From Alteromonas lipotrueiana (GTDB taxonomy: Bacteria > Pseudomonadota > Gammaproteobacteria > Enterobacterales > Alteromonadaceae): DNA of 64,000 bases. Shown here in pieces: positions 17,858 to 27,649 of this stretch. The stretch covers positions 1 through 64,000 of the forward strand of contig NZ_JAESDK010000013.1 in NCBI RefSeq assembly GCF_019249245.1, in the 5' to 3' direction. Both the position numbers and the translations under genes were made by a program. How positions within the stretch are numbered: the first letter of the stretch is position 1; every line of letters begins with the position of its first letter. The notes beneath the pieces were generated by a model. It was not told the DNA's origin. It searched no databases and saw only the letters and a list, made by a program, of their open reading frames with translations.

Positions 17858-18307
17858 CTATAAAGCTCCTTCAAGTTTAAGTAAAAAGGCTTTGCGTTCC
17901 AGACCACCTGCATAACCTGTTAATGTTTTATTACTACCAATAACCCGATGGCAGGGCACCACAATAGCTAATGGGTTGCGTCCATTCGCCATACCTACCG
18001 CTCGAACGGCTTTAGGATTATCGATATGTCGGGCAATGTCGCCGTAACTTACGGTTTGTCCATACGCGATATTCTGTAGCGCTTGCCATACCTGCTGCTG
18101 AAAAGAGGTCCCTGCAGCGGCTAACGTCAAAGAAAATTGTTGTCGGGTACCGGCAAAATATTCGCCCAGCTGTCTGACCGCCGCGCGGGTATGCTGATTC
18201 GCATTGGTTTCAACCGGTTGCGTGGTAAACGCCACGCAATGCAGACCTTCACCGGAAGCTTTAACCACTATTGTTCCACATGGGGTGGGTAAACATTGAC
18301 TATACAT
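17858..18307 (-). CDS. ogt: Methylated-DNA--protein-cysteine S-methyltransferase (Ogt-type)
   Basis: The enzyme removes methyl groups from O6-methylguanine by irreversible transfer to its cysteine in PCHRV (VVPCHRVIG). The active-site region and ending (GYAGGLERKAFLL) are canonical. I choose the ATG at 18307, giving 149 residues and MYSQCLPTPCG at the start, because an upstream start at 18334 would overlap the preceding Ada/AlkA gene by 20 bp. It complements the upstream fusion protein, which has no O6-methylguanine transferase domain of its own. Confidence 0.95.
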   Translation of the reverse strand: MYSQCLPTPCGTIVVKASGEGLHCVAFTTQPVETNANQHTRAAVRQLGEYFAGTRQQFSLTLAAAGTSFQQQVWQALQNIAYGQTVSYGDIARHIDNPKAVRAVGMANGRNPLAIVVPCHRVIGSNKTLTGYAGGLERKAFLLKLEGAL

Positions 18308-18314
18308 GTCGCAC

Positions 18315-19715
18315 CTATATCTGATTAACCGCAATATCCCACAACTGCAGCGTTAAGTATGTTCGCCATGGCGCTGCTGCATCGGGAATGATAGTTTGCT
18401 TACTGGCTGCCTTTTTAACGACTAAGTCACTGTTCAGGTAAATATCACTATGGGCCGCGCCTCGTATTTGCATGTAATCACAGGTCCAGGGGCCGATGCC
18501 TTTTAAGGCAAGCAGTTCTGACCGAGAAGGGATGTCGCTATGATTTTCAAAAGCGCGGGCCAATGTTCGCAGCGTTGTTTGTCGCGAAGCGGGTAATCTC
18601 AACGCCTCTAATGGCATATTGGCCACCGCGGCTGGCGAAGGAAAAACCCAGCCAAACTGATTTTTCTGACCGGCTTTTTCTATTAGCTGATTAGCATAAT
18701 TGGTGGCGGCTTTTACCGATATTTGCTGGCCCAGTACGGCTCGGCAACCGGCTTCAAAGTAGCTCCAGGTACCCGGCAATCGAAGACCTTCAACCAGCTG
18801 ATCAGTCTGAACTCCGGCAGCAACCAGCGCTTTTTGTATAAGCTGCGGGTCTGCATTTACATCAAGCACCCGGGCCAGATTGCGCATCACCGGTTGAATA
18901 AAGCGTAAATCGGTTATCTTGATAGCCACATTAAAGCCATTTTTTTGCGCATCATACGTGGCTTTCAGACACCCGGCACTGTTATGCCAGCTAAACGTTA
19001 AGGCGTAGCTGTCTGCGGTTACCTGCTCGACCAGAGGCAGAGCATGCACGGCAAGAAACTCTTTAACCTGGGGCCAGTTGTAAGGCGTGCGACAGGCTAA
19101 AAATAGTTGGGTACTTGATGCATCAGGTGACACAGGCAAAGCTCTCCTTAAGCGATTAGGGGTTAGCCCCCACTGTTGTTGCATTAAATGCTGTAACCGG
19201 CGCTCGGACTGAAACCCACAAGCGCAGGCTACATCGGTAACACTGAGCTCAGACTGCTGTAACAATTGTTTGGCAAACAGCAATTGTTGGTAAAGTTGCA
19301 GCTTTTTTGGGGTTAAACCCAACTGCCGGGTGACTAACTGGTGTAAATAACGCGGAGTTATTCCTAGTCGCTTTGCAATCTGATCGATACGCTGAGCAGG
19401 CAATGCTATCAACAATTGCACCGCACGCGATACCGTGGTGTCGATACCCTGCCAGGCATTGGAGCCGGGCGCGCTGTCAGGGCGGCAACGTAAGCAAGGT
19501 CGGAATCCGGCGGCCATGGCCTGTACAGCGTGGGTGTAATACCGGACATTTTTTTCTGCCGGTAGGCGAGCCGGGCATATTGGCCGACAAAAAATATGAG
19601 TAGACATTACTGCAACAAAAAACATACCGTCAAAACGCGGATCGCGGCTTAAACGGGCCTGACGATAAATTTCAGTCTGTTTTGACGACTCGGTATTATT
19701 GAGCAAGGCTGTCAT
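18315..19715 (-). CDS. Ada-type methylphosphotriester sensor / AlkA 3-methyladenine glycosylase fusion
   Basis: Three parts are seen in 466 residues. Residues 1-85 are an Ada zinc domain with four cysteines spaced as in Ada (C43, C47, C74, C77; C43 would take the methyl group from a phosphotriester). Residues 95-190 are an AraC-type helix-turn-helix region. Residues 200-466 are an AlkA N domain and an HhH-GPD glycosylase with LKGIGPWTCDYM and catalytic D430. The protein should both sense alkylation damage and remove N-alkylated bases. Ogt follows 7 bp downstream, giving an adaptive-response operon. Confidence 0.94.
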   Translation of the reverse strand: MTALLNNTESSKQTEIYRQARLSRDPRFDGMFFVAVMSTHIFCRPICPARLPAEKNVRYYTHAVQAMAAGFRPCLRCRPDSAPGSNAWQGIDTTVSRAVQLLIALPAQRIDQIAKRLGITPRYLHQLVTRQLGLTPKKLQLYQQLLFAKQLLQQSELSVTDVACACGFQSERRLQHLMQQQWGLTPNRLRRALPVSPDASSTQLFLACRTPYNWPQVKEFLAVHALPLVEQVTADSYALTFSWHNSAGCLKATYDAQKNGFNVAIKITDLRFIQPVMRNLARVLDVNADPQLIQKALVAAGVQTDQLVEGLRLPGTWSYFEAGCRAVLGQQISVKAATNYANQLIEKAGQKNQFGWVFPSPAAVANMPLEALRLPASRQTTLRTLARAFENHSDIPSRSELLALKGIGPWTCDYMQIRGAAHSDIYLNSDLVVKKAASKQTIIPDAAAPWRTYLTLQLWDIAVNQI

Positions 19716-19900
19716 GTAAGTTCACTTTTAAACGTAAACACGCCTTCAGTGTAAACCAGTTTTTAACCTGAGATACGACAAAATCGGAACTCACAATACG
19801 CTCGGCGGTTGATTAAAAGACGGCCCATACGCATAATACTTTGCATAAAACGACCTTATACTGATCGCAGTTCAGTATATCAAACCTCTTTGGAGCCCAT

Positions 19901-21043
19901 TTGCTGAAATTGTGTATTCGCCCTGTTTGCTGGCTTCTATTGTATTTTGGCTGTTCAATTTTTGTAGGTTCGGCTCAGGCAAAAACACAGCAATGGGTTG
20001 ACGACTACGCCCGCTATGTAAAGTCGCAGGCCAACAAATACAACGTACCGGGCTATGCGTTTGTTTATTATCAACAAGGCGAAACCCCGAAAGTTTATGT
20101 GCATGGTCGTACAGCCAGTTCGGGCCAACGTATTAATAAAAACACCGTATTTCGGTTAGCGTCGGTGTCAAAAACATTTACCGCTTTGTTACTGGCCAAG
20201 CTGGTTCAGCGCGATGTTATGCAATGGGACATGAACATTAACGAACTGGTGCCGCAAATTCCGTTCAAAGGAGTCGGCATGGATCAGCTTGAACTGCAGC
20301 ATATCAGCGGCCAGTCGAGTGGTTTTATGCCTAATGCCTACGACAATCTTATTGAAGCAGATTATCCGCTGGATAGGGTTTTAGATAAGCTGTCTGAGCT
20401 TGAGCCCATTTGTGCTCCCGGGCAATGCTACACCTACCAAAACGCATTATTCGGGGCCATTGAATATTATCTGGTGAGCCAGAACACCTCTTATCATCGA
20501 CAAATTCAGGAACAGTTATTTACGCCGTTAGGCATGAATAACGCCAGCGCCGGAAAAGGCGCATTAATGGCCTCCCAAAGCTGGGCCAGCCCCCATATTG
20601 CTATAGCCCGCGATAAATGGCGCAAAAGCATGGTTGAAAGTAACTATTATCGGTTTACGCCGGCCGCTGGGGTAAATGCCAGCATTAATGATATGACCAT
20701 TTATTTACAGGCCATGTTGGGTGAGTTTCCTACCGTAGTGCCACCTGAGCTTATTGAGTATATTACTGAGCCCCGAGTACGCACTACCCGCGAAATCTAC
20801 CGGCGCGGTTGGCGACAGTACTTAAAAAATGCGCATTATGGTTTGGGCTGGCGGGTGTATGAATTTGAAGGCCATACTCTTAATTATCATGGCGGCTGGG
20901 TAAAAGGGTACCGGGCTGATGTGGCGTTCGACCCGAAGGCTAAAGCCGGCTATGTCATGCTGATGAACGCCGAGTCAAATATGATTAACTCGACCACCGC
21001 TGAGTTTTGGAAGCGTTATTATGAGCAGGCTGAAGGCAAATAA
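19901..21043 (+). CDS. Exported serine hydrolase, class C beta-lactamase/esterase family
   Basis: The 380-residue protein begins at a TTG preceded by GGAG, with a signal peptide ending SAQA (residue 27). The nucleophile motif is S88-V-S-K91, the second motif is YQN (in TYQNALFGAIE) and the third is HGG (YHGGWVKG). The fold family contains beta-lactamases, D-aminopeptidases and esterases, so antibiotic resistance should not be assumed. It is monocistronic, convergent with speA. Two more members of this family lie at 29304 and 55386. Confidence 0.88.
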   Translation: MLKLCIRPVCWLLLYFGCSIFVGSAQAKTQQWVDDYARYVKSQANKYNVPGYAFVYYQQGETPKVYVHGRTASSGQRINKNTVFRLASVSKTFTALLLAKLVQRDVMQWDMNINELVPQIPFKGVGMDQLELQHISGQSSGFMPNAYDNLIEADYPLDRVLDKLSELEPICAPGQCYTYQNALFGAIEYYLVSQNTSYHRQIQEQLFTPLGMNNASAGKGALMASQSWASPHIAIARDKWRKSMVESNYYRFTPAAGVNASINDMTIYLQAMLGEFPTVVPPELIEYITEPRVRTTREIYRRGWRQYLKNAHYGLGWRVYEFEGHTLNYHGGWVKGYRADVAFDPKAKAGYVMLMNAESNMINSTTAEFWKRYYEQAEGK

Positions 21044-21064
21044 ACCTTCAGTCTGCATCGTTAA

Positions 21065-22987
21065 CTAGCTGGTTTTCAGGTAGGTATAACCACTTAGACA
21101 GTCTTCGTAAAAGTCGGTCCAGCGTACCCCTTCACGGGGCATAATATTGCCCGCCGAAATTTGCTTATCGATAAGCTTTTTCACATCATAAGCCATAGCC
21201 CGCGGGTTGTATTGCATGATATTCAGAACATCTTGCACCGACGAGCCTTTAACCACTTCTTCAATGTAAAAGTCTTGGGGGTCGTCATCGTGACTGTAAA
21301 TATGCACTTCATTTAAGCGGCCAAACAAATTGTGCATATCGCCCATCACATCCTGATAAGCTCCGGTTAAAAATAACCCGACATGATAGTGCTCACCAGC
21401 GTTAAGCTTGTGCATAGGCAGCACATCGGTAATTTCCCGGCCCACCGCAAATTGATCAATTTTACCGTCGCTGTCGCACGTTATATCCACCAGCGTACAG
21501 TTAACCTCAGGTTTTTCATTCATCCGGGTTAAGGGCACTACCGGCAATAACTGATCGATAGCCCAGGTATCTGCTGCCGACTGAAACACCGAAAAATTAC
21601 ACAGGTACTGAGAGGCTAAACTATAGTCAAGCTCCTGTAGCTCTTCTGGTACATAATCCTGGGTCGCGCACCACTGTTTCAGGCGCACCATAATACGCCA
21701 GTAAATGGTTTCAATTTTTGCCAGCTCTTCTAAGGTTAATACCCGAAGTTTAAACGCATCCAGCGCCTGTTCTTTGTACTGAGACGCATCGTTGTACACT
21801 TCCTGCATACTTGATTGCTGGTCAAAGTCGTCTTCAAGCTCACGAATATTTTTAACAAAAACATGTTCTTTGTCGGCACGTTCGGTATCAATTTCAGCGC
21901 TGTTAGAGCGAATTTCACCGACAATTTCTGTTACCACACAACTATGATGAGCGGTAATTGCCCGGCCGCTTTCACTAACCAGATTTGGATGCGGCACCCC
22001 TTCCAAATCACACACTTCTTTCATGCCGTAAACTACATCAGCCACATACTCCTGCATGTTGTAGTTACGCGACGAGTCATTGGTGGAGGCACTGCCATCA
22101 TAATCAATACCCAGACCTCCGCCTACATCAACATAGTCCAGTTCAAAGCCCATTTTGTAAAGGTCGGCATAAATACGTGCGCCTTCACTAATGGCTTCTT
22201 TAACGGCTCGAATGTCGGTCAGCTGGCTGCCGATATGAAAATGCAACAGTTTAAGACAATGGCCCATGCCATTTTCTTCAAGGTATCGTGCGGTTTTGAT
22301 AGTTTCGGCAATAGTAAGGCCAAATTTGGCTCGTTCGCCCCCCGACCCTTCCCATTTGCCCCGACCTTTTACTGTCATTTTGGCACGTACACCAATAATG
22401 GGATCAATGTTTAGCTCTTTGGCCACTTTCACCAGCAACAGCAGTTCGGTATATTTTTCGACCACGACCACCATTTTACGGCCTAGCTTTCTGCCTAATA
22501 AAGCCAGACGCATAAATTCGTCGTCTTTGTAGCCATTTAAAATGGTTAACGAGTCTTCGTTGATGTTTAACGCCAGTGCGGTAATAAGTTCGGCTTTTGA
22601 GCCGGCTTCTAACCCGTAATTATAGGGCGCGCCCGCATCGACAATTTCTTCGACAACCTCTCGCATCTGGTTAACTTTTATAGGATAGACACCCTGATAT
22701 TCACCCCGATATTCGGCGTCTTTTATAATATCCCGAAAGTTGGTATTCAGGCTGGCAACCTGTGAGCGCAGTACGTCATGAAAACGTACCACCACCGGAA
22801 ACTGCACCCCTTCTTCGCGAATTTCGTTTATCAGCGCCTGAAAATCAATGCGAATGCTTTTGTCATCCAATACCGGGGTAACCTGAACATTGCCATTTTC
22901 GCCAATTTCAAAATAGCCACCACCCCAGCGAGATACGCCGTATAATTTCTCAGCTTCCTCGATGCTCCACTCAGACAAAGTTACCAC
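21065..22987 (-). CDS. speA: Biosynthetic arginine decarboxylase
   Basis: SpeA converts arginine to agmatine for putrescine synthesis, using PLP and Mg. The protein has 640 residues (E. coli 658). The PLP lysine lies in VYPIKVNQM, HIGSQL and DVGGGLGIDYDG are in the barrel domain, and SESGRAITAHHS and GAYQDVMGDMHNLFGR are in the C-terminal part. The ATG follows GGAG closely. A hairpin stands in the leader (23003-23022). No speB is adjacent, so the next step must be encoded elsewhere. Confidence 0.97.
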   Translation of the reverse strand: MVTLSEWSIEEAEKLYGVSRWGGGYFEIGENGNVQVTPVLDDKSIRIDFQALINEIREEGVQFPVVVRFHDVLRSQVASLNTNFRDIIKDAEYRGEYQGVYPIKVNQMREVVEEIVDAGAPYNYGLEAGSKAELITALALNINEDSLTILNGYKDDEFMRLALLGRKLGRKMVVVVEKYTELLLLVKVAKELNIDPIIGVRAKMTVKGRGKWEGSGGERAKFGLTIAETIKTARYLEENGMGHCLKLLHFHIGSQLTDIRAVKEAISEGARIYADLYKMGFELDYVDVGGGLGIDYDGSASTNDSSRNYNMQEYVADVVYGMKEVCDLEGVPHPNLVSESGRAITAHHSCVVTEIVGEIRSNSAEIDTERADKEHVFVKNIRELEDDFDQQSSMQEVYNDASQYKEQALDAFKLRVLTLEELAKIETIYWRIMVRLKQWCATQDYVPEELQELDYSLASQYLCNFSVFQSAADTWAIDQLLPVVPLTRMNEKPEVNCTLVDITCDSDGKIDQFAVGREITDVLPMHKLNAGEHYHVGLFLTGAYQDVMGDMHNLFGRLNEVHIYSHDDDPQDFYIEEVVKGSSVQDVLNIMQYNPRAMAYDVKKLIDKQISAGNIMPREGVRWTDFYEDCLSGYTYLKTS

Positions 22988-23481
22988 TCCAATAAGGTAA
23001 AGCGGGCTAACTATTAAGCCCGTTCATTTAAAATAAGATTGTTGTGCGTATTATAGCGACGTACATCTATGACGCTATGGTTTTATATTCAGTTAATCTG
23101 CTAACTTATACTGAATAAGCCAGGGCATGGACTAGGCTTATTTCCTTTTGCAACCCGCCCCCTCACTGAAACCGCGCTAAAACACGCGAAATTTAAGTTA
23201 AATTACCTACTGTTAGCGACAAACACATATTTTCAGCGATAGTTCAGCCTGCAAAGAATCTATCGTAAAGACGGATATTAAGTAAACTTATCATCCGTTT
23301 GCCCGTATGAGCAAAAACGTCATCAAAATCTTTGTGCGTTTTCCCAAAACGCCTGTGTCTTTACAGAAGAGCAAGGCAGTCCTTTTGTTTACCTTCTGAT
23401 GTCTGTGAAAAATTTGGCACTGTCTGCCTGTTCAAAAGGCACCACCAGACAGTGTTCGGCTTGATAAACAAGGAAACCAGC
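22988..23481. other. Divergent intergenic region between speA and the aldehyde oxidoreductase operon
   Basis: This 494-bp region should hold promoters for both directions. I see the speA leader hairpin (23003-23022) and an imperfect inverted repeat around 23272-23300 (ACGGAT ... ATCCGT). An open frame runs in phase into the iron-sulfur subunit from 23332, but it lacks a ribosome-binding site and has no domain match in the first 50 residues. No other gene is seen. Confidence 0.5.
23003..23022 (-). promoter_or_regulatory. Leader hairpin before speA
   Basis: On the minus strand CGGGCT and AGCCCG form a 6-bp stem with an 8-base loop, 16 bp before the speA start codon, followed by GCTTTACCTTATT. 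It could modulate translation or act as a weak attenuator. No U-run supports full termination. Confidence 0.35.
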
Positions 23482-23982
23482 ATGTCCAGTATTACCATCA
23501 ACGGTCAGACCCATGCGCTGCCAGACGATCCGCGCACCACACTTCTTGACTTTATGCATCAGCATTTACAATTATTTGGCGCTAAAAAAGGATGTGATCA
23601 CGGCCAGTGCGGCGCGTGTACCGTACTTGTAGACGGCGAACGGATGAACTCATGTTTACTTTTAACCTTTCAGTTAGCCGAAAAATCGGTCACCACAATT
23701 GAAGGATTATCTAACGGTGAGGAACTGCATCCGTTGCAACAGGCGTTTATCGACAACGATGCGTTTCAGTGTGGCTTTTGTACCAGTGGCCAGATTTGTT
23801 CAGGCGTAGCGGCGCAGCAGGAGCTGAAAAAAAATCGACCGTCGACTTTGTGGTTTGACCCCAACCACACCAAGACCGAAGATCTAAAAGAGCGCTTGAG
23901 CGGCAATTTGTGCCGGTGCGGCGCATATCCCCATATCATTGATGCTGTTAGTAGTACTGATGACAGTCAGGAGGTTAAATGA
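23482..23982 (+). CDS. Aldehyde/xanthine oxidoreductase iron-sulfur subunit, PaoA/YagT-like
   Basis: From the ATG at 23482 (AAGGAA upstream) the subunit has 166 residues. It carries two [2Fe-2S] motifs: the plant-ferredoxin type KKGCDHGQCGACTVL with a later cysteine, and the helical CGFCTSGQ...NLCRCGAYP pattern. It passes electrons from the molybdenum centre to the FAD subunit. E. coli PaoA has a Tat signal, but no such signal is visible here, so the complex is probably cytoplasmic. The next gene overlaps by 4 bp (ATGA). Confidence 0.94.
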   Translation: MSSITINGQTHALPDDPRTTLLDFMHQHLQLFGAKKGCDHGQCGACTVLVDGERMNSCLLLTFQLAEKSVTTIEGLSNGEELHPLQQAFIDNDAFQCGFCTSGQICSGVAAQQELKKNRPSTLWFDPNHTKTEDLKERLSGNLCRCGAYPHIIDAVSSTDDSQEVK

Positions 23983-25001
23983 AGCCTTTCGCTGTTTTTC
24001 CCTTACATAAAAAGCACGATTTAGTTCAGGTTGAATCGTTTGAGCATAGCCGCTTTTTAGCAGGTGGCACCAACCTGGTCGATTTGATGAAACATCAAAT
24101 TGAAAGCCCTGATCAAATTATCGATCTTTCCGGGTTTGAACAAGCCTATGATATTACTGATTCAGAACAGCAGGTGACTATTGGCACCATGGTGTCAAAC
24201 ACTGAGCTTGCCGATTATGCCTACCAGCAACCAGGGTTGTCTTTGCTCTCGCAAGCTTTATTAGCCGGGGCGACTGTACAACTGCGCAATCGAGCAACGA
24301 CGGGTGGCAATTTACTGCAACGTACACGCTGCTATTACTTTTACGACACCACCAGACCCTGCAATAAACGTAAACCGGGTTCAGGTTGCGCTGCCATCAA
24401 TGGCTTTAATCGTAACCATGCCATTCTGGGCACATCGGAGCACTGCATTGCCTCTCATCCGTCTGATATGGCGACCGCAATGACCGCGTTAGACGCGACG
24501 GTACATACCTGTAATGCAAACGGCGAAACCCGTCAAATTCCAGTTCGTGAACTGTACCGATTGCCTGGCGATACTCCGCACATCGAAACCCACCTTGGTG
24601 CTGATGAGCTTATTACCGCAGTAAGTATCGATAAAACACCACGGGGCACGCATATTTATCAAAAAGTACGCGACCGGTCTTCGTATGCCTTTGCGCTGGT
24701 ATCAGTGGCGTGCACTATGCAGGTAAAAGACGGCATCATTAGTGATATCAATCTGGCCTTTGGCGGGGTGGGTTCGCAGCCCTGGCATGCTCAGGCCGCC
24801 GAAGAGTACTTACGGGGCAAATCTGCCACCACCGAGCTGTTTGAACATGCCGCCGATGTTGAACTTAGCTCAGCCAAAGGCTCGGGTTATAACGACTTTA
24901 AAATACCCATGCTAAAACGCACGCTGGTGCATGTATTAACCCAGGCAAGCGAGCACCAAAATCAACATCCAGAGCATGAAGGAGCAATTTATGCCCGCTA
25001 A
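23979..25001 (+). CDS. Aldehyde/xanthine oxidoreductase FAD subunit, PaoB/YagS-like
   Basis: The 340-residue protein is the FAD-binding subunit of the molybdo-flavoenzyme. FLAGGTNLVDLM and the RNRATTGGNLLQRTRC region fit the FAD_binding_5 fold. The cysteine-rich insertion with RPCNKRKPGSGC and EHCIASHPSDM matches the extra [4Fe-4S] loop of PaoB, which is absent from classical xanthine dehydrogenases. It overlaps both neighbours, so translation is coupled in the three-gene operon. Confidence 0.94.
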   Translation: MKPFAVFPLHKKHDLVQVESFEHSRFLAGGTNLVDLMKHQIESPDQIIDLSGFEQAYDITDSEQQVTIGTMVSNTELADYAYQQPGLSLLSQALLAGATVQLRNRATTGGNLLQRTRCYYFYDTTRPCNKRKPGSGCAAINGFNRNHAILGTSEHCIASHPSDMATAMTALDATVHTCNANGETRQIPVRELYRLPGDTPHIETHLGADELITAVSIDKTPRGTHIYQKVRDRSSYAFALVSVACTMQVKDGIISDINLAFGGVGSQPWHAQAAEEYLRGKSATTELFEHAADVELSSAKGSGYNDFKIPMLKRTLVHVLTQASEHQNQHPEHEGAIYAR

Positions 25002-27201
25002 TACATCCTCAAACCCTTATGGTATAGGTGCCGCCGCTAACCGGGTAGATGGCCGGTTAAAAGTTCAGGGCAAAGCCACCTATGCGGGTGAAAACCTGTT
25101 TGATAGAGCGCCACTCATTGGTTGGATTGTAGGTGCTGATATTGCCAGTGGTACCTTAAAACGCGTTAACACCGAAAAAGCCGAAGCGCAGGAAGGTGTG
25201 CACGCGGTCATCACCTATAAAAATTCAGTCGACCAAAAACCATTTGGCTTACCTGAAGACACACAGCGTTTTGGTCAAAGTCGGGCCATGTTAAACGAAG
25301 ATAAAATTCGCTATGCCGGTTTTCCGGTAGCGCTGGTGGTCGCCGACACTCTGGAGCAGGCGCGCTATGCAGGCCAGTTGATAGACTTCACTATTGAACC
25401 TGCGTCTATCAGCCTTTTGACTAAACACAGCGAGGCTCAGGTAGCCCCTGAAAGCATCGATGGCGGTTATGAAGCCGATGCGGGGTTGGGCGACATTGAT
25501 AGCGCATTAAGCAGCGGTCAGCGCTTCAACATGACCTACACCACGCCTAACCAGGTTTCAGCCGCCATGGAACCACATACCAGTATCGCCAACTACGATG
25601 GCACCAACCTGACGGTGCATACCAGCGTGCAAATACTGGCCAGTGCTGTAGATTGTCTGGCTTCAACCTTCAACTTACCCAAAGAAAACATACGGGTAAA
25701 AAGTCCGTTTGTGGGGGGAGGCTTTGGATCGAAGCTTGGCCTGCATAATGATGCTATTTTAGCCAGTATTGGAGCCCTGCATTTACAGCGGCCGGTTAAG
25801 GTAGCCATGACGCGCCGGCAGGTATTTCATAATGCTCCGCACCGCGGCATGAGTATTCAACAAATGGCGTTCAGCGCTGATGCAAACGGTAAACTGGGCG
25901 GCGTGCAACATCACAGTGCTATGCCAATGGCCAAAGATTATGCGTTTGCCGAAGGAACTGGCGTAGCTGCCCGGGTCAACTATCAGGCTGAAGCTATCGA
26001 CAGTAAACATCGGGTAAAAGTGGTCGACTCGCCCATGCTCGATTCAGTGCGCGCGCCGGGCGACGCCATCGGTTCGCTGGCCTTTGAAGCTGCGGTAGAT
26101 GAGATAGCGCGTTCACTGGAAATTGATCCGGTAGATTTCAGACGTAATAACATTGCCCCTGTGCACCCTATTACCGGGGCTGATTTTTCAACCAATAATC
26201 TGGATAAGTGCCTGCTTGAAGGCGCTGAAAAGTTTGGCTGGAAAAAGCGGCAACACACCACCAAAGGCACTAAGAAAAATGGCTTTGGTGTTTCGTTGGG
26301 CATGCGTATGAACATGATTGTACCCAGTGAAGCCAGTATTACGCTACAAAATGACGGGCAGTTAGTGGTGCGTACCGATATGACCGACATCGGTACCGGA
26401 ACCTACACTATTTTGACCCAAATCGTGGCTGAACATTTCAATGTAGATGCTAACCGTATCACGATAAATCTGGGCGATAGCGACTCGCCTGCTTCTTCGG
26501 GTTCAGGGGGTTCGTTTGGCGCATCCAGCAGTGGTACCGCAGTTCTTAACGCCTGTGAAGCGCTGTCGCTTAAGCTAAGCGAATGTGCCGGCCTGGCAAA
26601 AGGTAATGAGCTGGTTCAGTTAAATGACAACCTGGTGATTTTTGGTAAAGGCGATACTGAGCAGCAACATAGTCTTTCTGATTTACTCGGCAATACACAA
26701 AACAACGCGTTAACGGCGCAGGGTTCCGTTGCCCCCGACGAGGGTAACGACAACTATGCGCAGTACAGTTGCGCCGCGCACTTTGCTGAAGTTGAGGTGG
26801 ATACGGTCACCGGTGAGGTCAGAATTATCCGACAACACGGTGCTTTTTCAGCAGGTCGTATCCTTAACCATAAAACCGCCGGGTCGCAATTAAAGGGCGG
26901 CATGGTATGGGGTGCCAGCTACGCATTGTTTGAGGAGTTACAACAAGACCCAAGAGACGGAGGTTTTGTAAACTGCGACTTTGCTGAATATCACTTTGCG
27001 GTAAATAGAGATATTGGTGATGTGTCGTTGCATATTATTGAAGAACCCGATTACAAAGCGTGTAAGCTAGGCAGTAAAGGTATTGGTGAGTTAGGTATTA
27101 CCGGCTCGGGCGCGGCCATCGCCAACGCGGTGTACGATGCCGTAGGTGCCCGGGTACGTGACTTCCCGATTACACCCGACAAAGTAATGGCACAGTTGTA
27201 A
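24991..27201 (+). CDS. Aldehyde/xanthine oxidoreductase molybdopterin subunit, PaoC/YagR-like
   Basis: This catalytic subunit binds the molybdenum cofactor and oxidises aldehydes to acids. I choose the ATG at 24991 (736 residues) because AAGGAG lies just before it. The upstream ATG at 24976 would place that site inside the gene. Motifs include VGGGFGSKLG, RAPGDAIGSLAFE, GSGGSFGASSSGT and KGIGELGITGSG, which carries the catalytic Glu. It overlaps the FAD-subunit gene by 11 bp. No PaoD-type maturation chaperone follows within the window. Confidence 0.95.
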   Translation: MPANTSSNPYGIGAAANRVDGRLKVQGKATYAGENLFDRAPLIGWIVGADIASGTLKRVNTEKAEAQEGVHAVITYKNSVDQKPFGLPEDTQRFGQSRAMLNEDKIRYAGFPVALVVADTLEQARYAGQLIDFTIEPASISLLTKHSEAQVAPESIDGGYEADAGLGDIDSALSSGQRFNMTYTTPNQVSAAMEPHTSIANYDGTNLTVHTSVQILASAVDCLASTFNLPKENIRVKSPFVGGGFGSKLGLHNDAILASIGALHLQRPVKVAMTRRQVFHNAPHRGMSIQQMAFSADANGKLGGVQHHSAMPMAKDYAFAEGTGVAARVNYQAEAIDSKHRVKVVDSPMLDSVRAPGDAIGSLAFEAAVDEIARSLEIDPVDFRRNNIAPVHPITGADFSTNNLDKCLLEGAEKFGWKKRQHTTKGTKKNGFGVSLGMRMNMIVPSEASITLQNDGQLVVRTDMTDIGTGTYTILTQIVAEHFNVDANRITINLGDSDSPASSGSGGSFGASSSGTAVLNACEALSLKLSECAGLAKGNELVQLNDNLVIFGKGDTEQQHSLSDLLGNTQNNALTAQGSVAPDEGNDNYAQYSCAAHFAEVEVDTVTGEVRIIRQHGAFSAGRILNHKTAGSQLKGGMVWGASYALFEELQQDPRDGGFVNCDFAEYHFAVNRDIGDVSLHIIEEPDYKACKLGSKGIGELGITGSGAAIANAVYDAVGARVRDFPITPDKVMAQL

Positions 27202-27278
27202 GTTTATTTTTTAAAGTGCAGTGGCTATATAAGCTGCTGCACTTTAAAAAACTGATCCTGTTTAAAGCAGAGTTTGCA

Positions 27279-27554
27279 TTAACTGCGGTACAACGGCTTA
27301 ATCAAATGAAAACCAAAGCGGGTTTTTACCGGCCCATGCACCTTTAACAACTCTTTTTTAAATACCACATCATCAAATGGTTTGACCATCTGACCTCGCC
27401 GAAATTCACCCAAATCACCCCCACGTTTACCCGACGGGCAGGTGGAGTGCTTTTTGGCTAACACCCGAAAATCTTTGCCTTTTTTTAGCTGATCCAACAA
27501 AGCCAGTGCTTCTTTTTCAGTTTTCACCAGAATATGCAGTGCTGATGCTCTCAT
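27279..27554 (-). CDS. ppiC: Single-domain parvulin peptidyl-prolyl isomerase
   Basis: The 91-residue protein consists of one parvulin domain and no signal peptide, matching cytoplasmic PpiC of E. coli (93 residues). It begins [16 protein letters not shown], has [19 protein letters not shown] in the active-site loop, and ends with [11 protein letters not shown]. It catalyses cis-trans isomerisation of prolyl bonds. It is probably monocistronic, 95 bp from the lipoprotein gene upstream. Confidence 0.95.
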   Translation of the reverse strand: MRASALHILVKTEKEALALLDQLKKGKDFRVLAKKHSTCPSGKRGGDLGEFRRGQMVKPFDDVVFKKELLKVHGPVKTRFGFHLIKPLYRS

Positions 27555-27649
27555 AGTGTTTGTTCAATATAATGTGTCGTTATACGCTTATTGTAGCGTA
27601 ATTAAGAGGCTGAACGCACAGTAAGGCTTATCAGCTTTTTAATCTCGGC

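Noticed and set aside
21815-22414. 199-codon plus-strand frame opposite speA
   Set aside because: It is the antisense shadow of a highly conserved gene: its translation has no domain signature and no start signal.
23332-23481. N-terminal extension of the iron-sulfur subunit by 50 residues
   Set aside because: No signal-peptide or Tat motif, no ribosome-binding site. The conserved sequence begins at 23482 after AAGGAA.
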